Shown: in pieces, positions 63,142-64,000 of the stretch
Layout: every line of letters begins with the position of its first letter
Numbering within the stretch: position 1 is the stretch's first letter
Assembly: GCF_950295315.1 (NCBI RefSeq)
Contig: NC_080164.1
Coordinates: forward strand, 7,014,082 to 7,078,081
DNA: 64,000 bases
Direction: 5' to 3'
DNA from: Erinaceus europaeus
Taxonomy: Eukaryota; Chordata; Mammalia; Eulipotyphla; Erinaceidae
Position numbers and translations under genes: made by a program
The notes under the pieces: model-generated
Database searches by the model: none
What the model saw: the letters and a program-made list of their open reading frames with translations, nothing else
What the model was told of the DNA's origin: nothing

Positions 63142-63478
63142 ATATTATAGGTTATTATAGGCATACCTGGGAGATAGTGTGGATTTGGTTCCAAATCACT
63201 GTAGTACATCAAGTGTAGTTACTGCTACAAGAAACCACGTGACTGGTTTCTTGGTGCAGTAAAAGTCCTATTTACATTATGCAACCGCAGTATCATTATT
63301 CTATCTTAAATGAAAATGCTAGCTTTCATCTCAGCCTTTAGCGGATCTTAGTTTCTTTGCTTTTGGAGAATCTTGTCTCTGTCTGGATGATTGTTATCTT
63401 ACCAGGGTGGTGTAGACTGGAGGCTGGGTGGTTGTGACAGTTAAAAAGAATAAGATGATTACCAATGTGAAGTTTTAA

Positions 63479-63712
63479 AAAAATATTTTTTACTTATTTT
63501 TAAATTATTTTATTAACTTTATTTATTTGATAGAGATGGCCAGACATTGAGAGGAAGGGGGAGCTAGAGAGAGGGAGACACAGAGAGACACCTGCAGCAC
63601 TGCTTCACCACCTGTGAAGCTTCCCCCCTGCAGATGGGGACTGGGGGCTTGAACCCGGACCCTTGAGCATTGTAATATGTGCGCTCAACCAGGTGCGCCA
63701 CTACCCGGCCCC
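63479..63712 (-). mobile_element. Type C SINE, antisense
   Basis: TTTATTTATTTGATAGAGAT, GGCCAGACATTGAGAGGAAG, GGGGCTTGAACCCGGACCC, GCGCTCAACCAGGTGCGCCA. Duplications ACCAATGTGAAGTTTTAA (63461-63478) and ACCAGTTTGAAGTTTTAA (63713-63730). Confidence 0.95.
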
Positions 63713-63730
63713 ACCAGTTTGAAGTTTTAA

Positions 63731-64000
63731 GTGCTTAGACTGAACGAATATATACTCAGAGCTATGGTCTATGCATCAAAAAGTTTGAGACATTCAATCC
63801 ATTTTTTCCCCTCTAATATTAGGTAAATAGTGATTTGTGAGACTATTAAGTTAATAGGAGTGTATATTAATACCATTCCTGCCAACAACGTCTGTGTCCC
63901 CCTACCCCCCACCCTCAGTGAAGCTGAACATCTACCCTCAGTGAGGCTGGCTACATTGATTGACTCTTCCTCAAGAGAGAGTTCCTTTCAGCATATGATT
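63731..64000. other. Single-copy right edge
   Basis: No feature recognised. Confidence 0.35.

Overview
This window looks like nuclear DNA of a placental mammal, most probably a hedgehog (Erinaceidae). The basis is the repeat content: dozens of tRNA-derived SINEs with the head GTAGCGCAGCGGGTTAAGCGC, a GGTTCGAGCCCC B box, a pyrimidine-rich body and an AATAAA-bearing A-rich tail (T+ type, as I remember the ERI SINEs of hedgehogs), plus L1 LINE fragments and endogenous retrovirus LTRs. The species call rests on memory of these repeats, not on a search. I see no bacterial, viral-genome, CRISPR or operon features. Labels used below: type A = ERI head plus body; type B = type A plus a roughly 60-bp 3' extension (plus-strand text on antisense copies: GCCTCCAGGGTTATTGCTGG...CACCATGAATCCACTGCTCCTGG); type C = head with GCGCACCTGGTTGAGCGCAC and GTTACAATGCACAAGGACC; type D = head with GATAGCATAATGGTTATGCAAA and GGTTCAATCCC. 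These labels are mine.

Layout. 1-5.9 kb: a polypyrimidine tract, a SINE interrupted by a solo LTR, and a nest of L1 pieces. 5.9-9.1 kb: single-copy sequence leading into a strong CpG island (about 6.8-9.0 kb) with GC boxes, a CCAAT box, possible splice donors, a G-quadruplex-prone tract and a GC-rich minisatellite; this is the only convincing promoter/first-exon candidate and I cannot name its gene. 9.1-37 kb: intron-like or intergenic DNA crowded with SINEs, 3' L1 fragments and microsatellites. 37.5-50.2 kb: LTR-rich. It holds a 417-bp solo LTR, a 7.3-kb minus-strand class I-like endogenous retrovirus with two 596-bp LTRs and a tRNA-Thr primer-binding site, another solo LTR nested in its 5' LTR, and further solo LTRs near 49-50 kb. 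50.2-64 kb: more L1 3' ends, SINEs and single-copy DNA, with one weak coding-exon candidate at 56.6 kb.

No protein-coding gene can be supported end to end. Long open frames fall in three classes: simple repeats (poly-Ser/poly-Pro), the GC-rich CpG island, and decayed retroelement proteins (L1 ORF2; retroviral gag and pol). The most informative content is the insertion history. Target-site duplications (TSDs) can be read for many elements and give relative ages: type A into type D, LTR into type B, type C into L1, LTR into retrovirus, SINEs into retrovirus. The retrovirus has nearly identical LTRs (about 14 differences in 596 bp by eye) but a badly broken interior, so it was probably copied as a defective, non-autonomous element.
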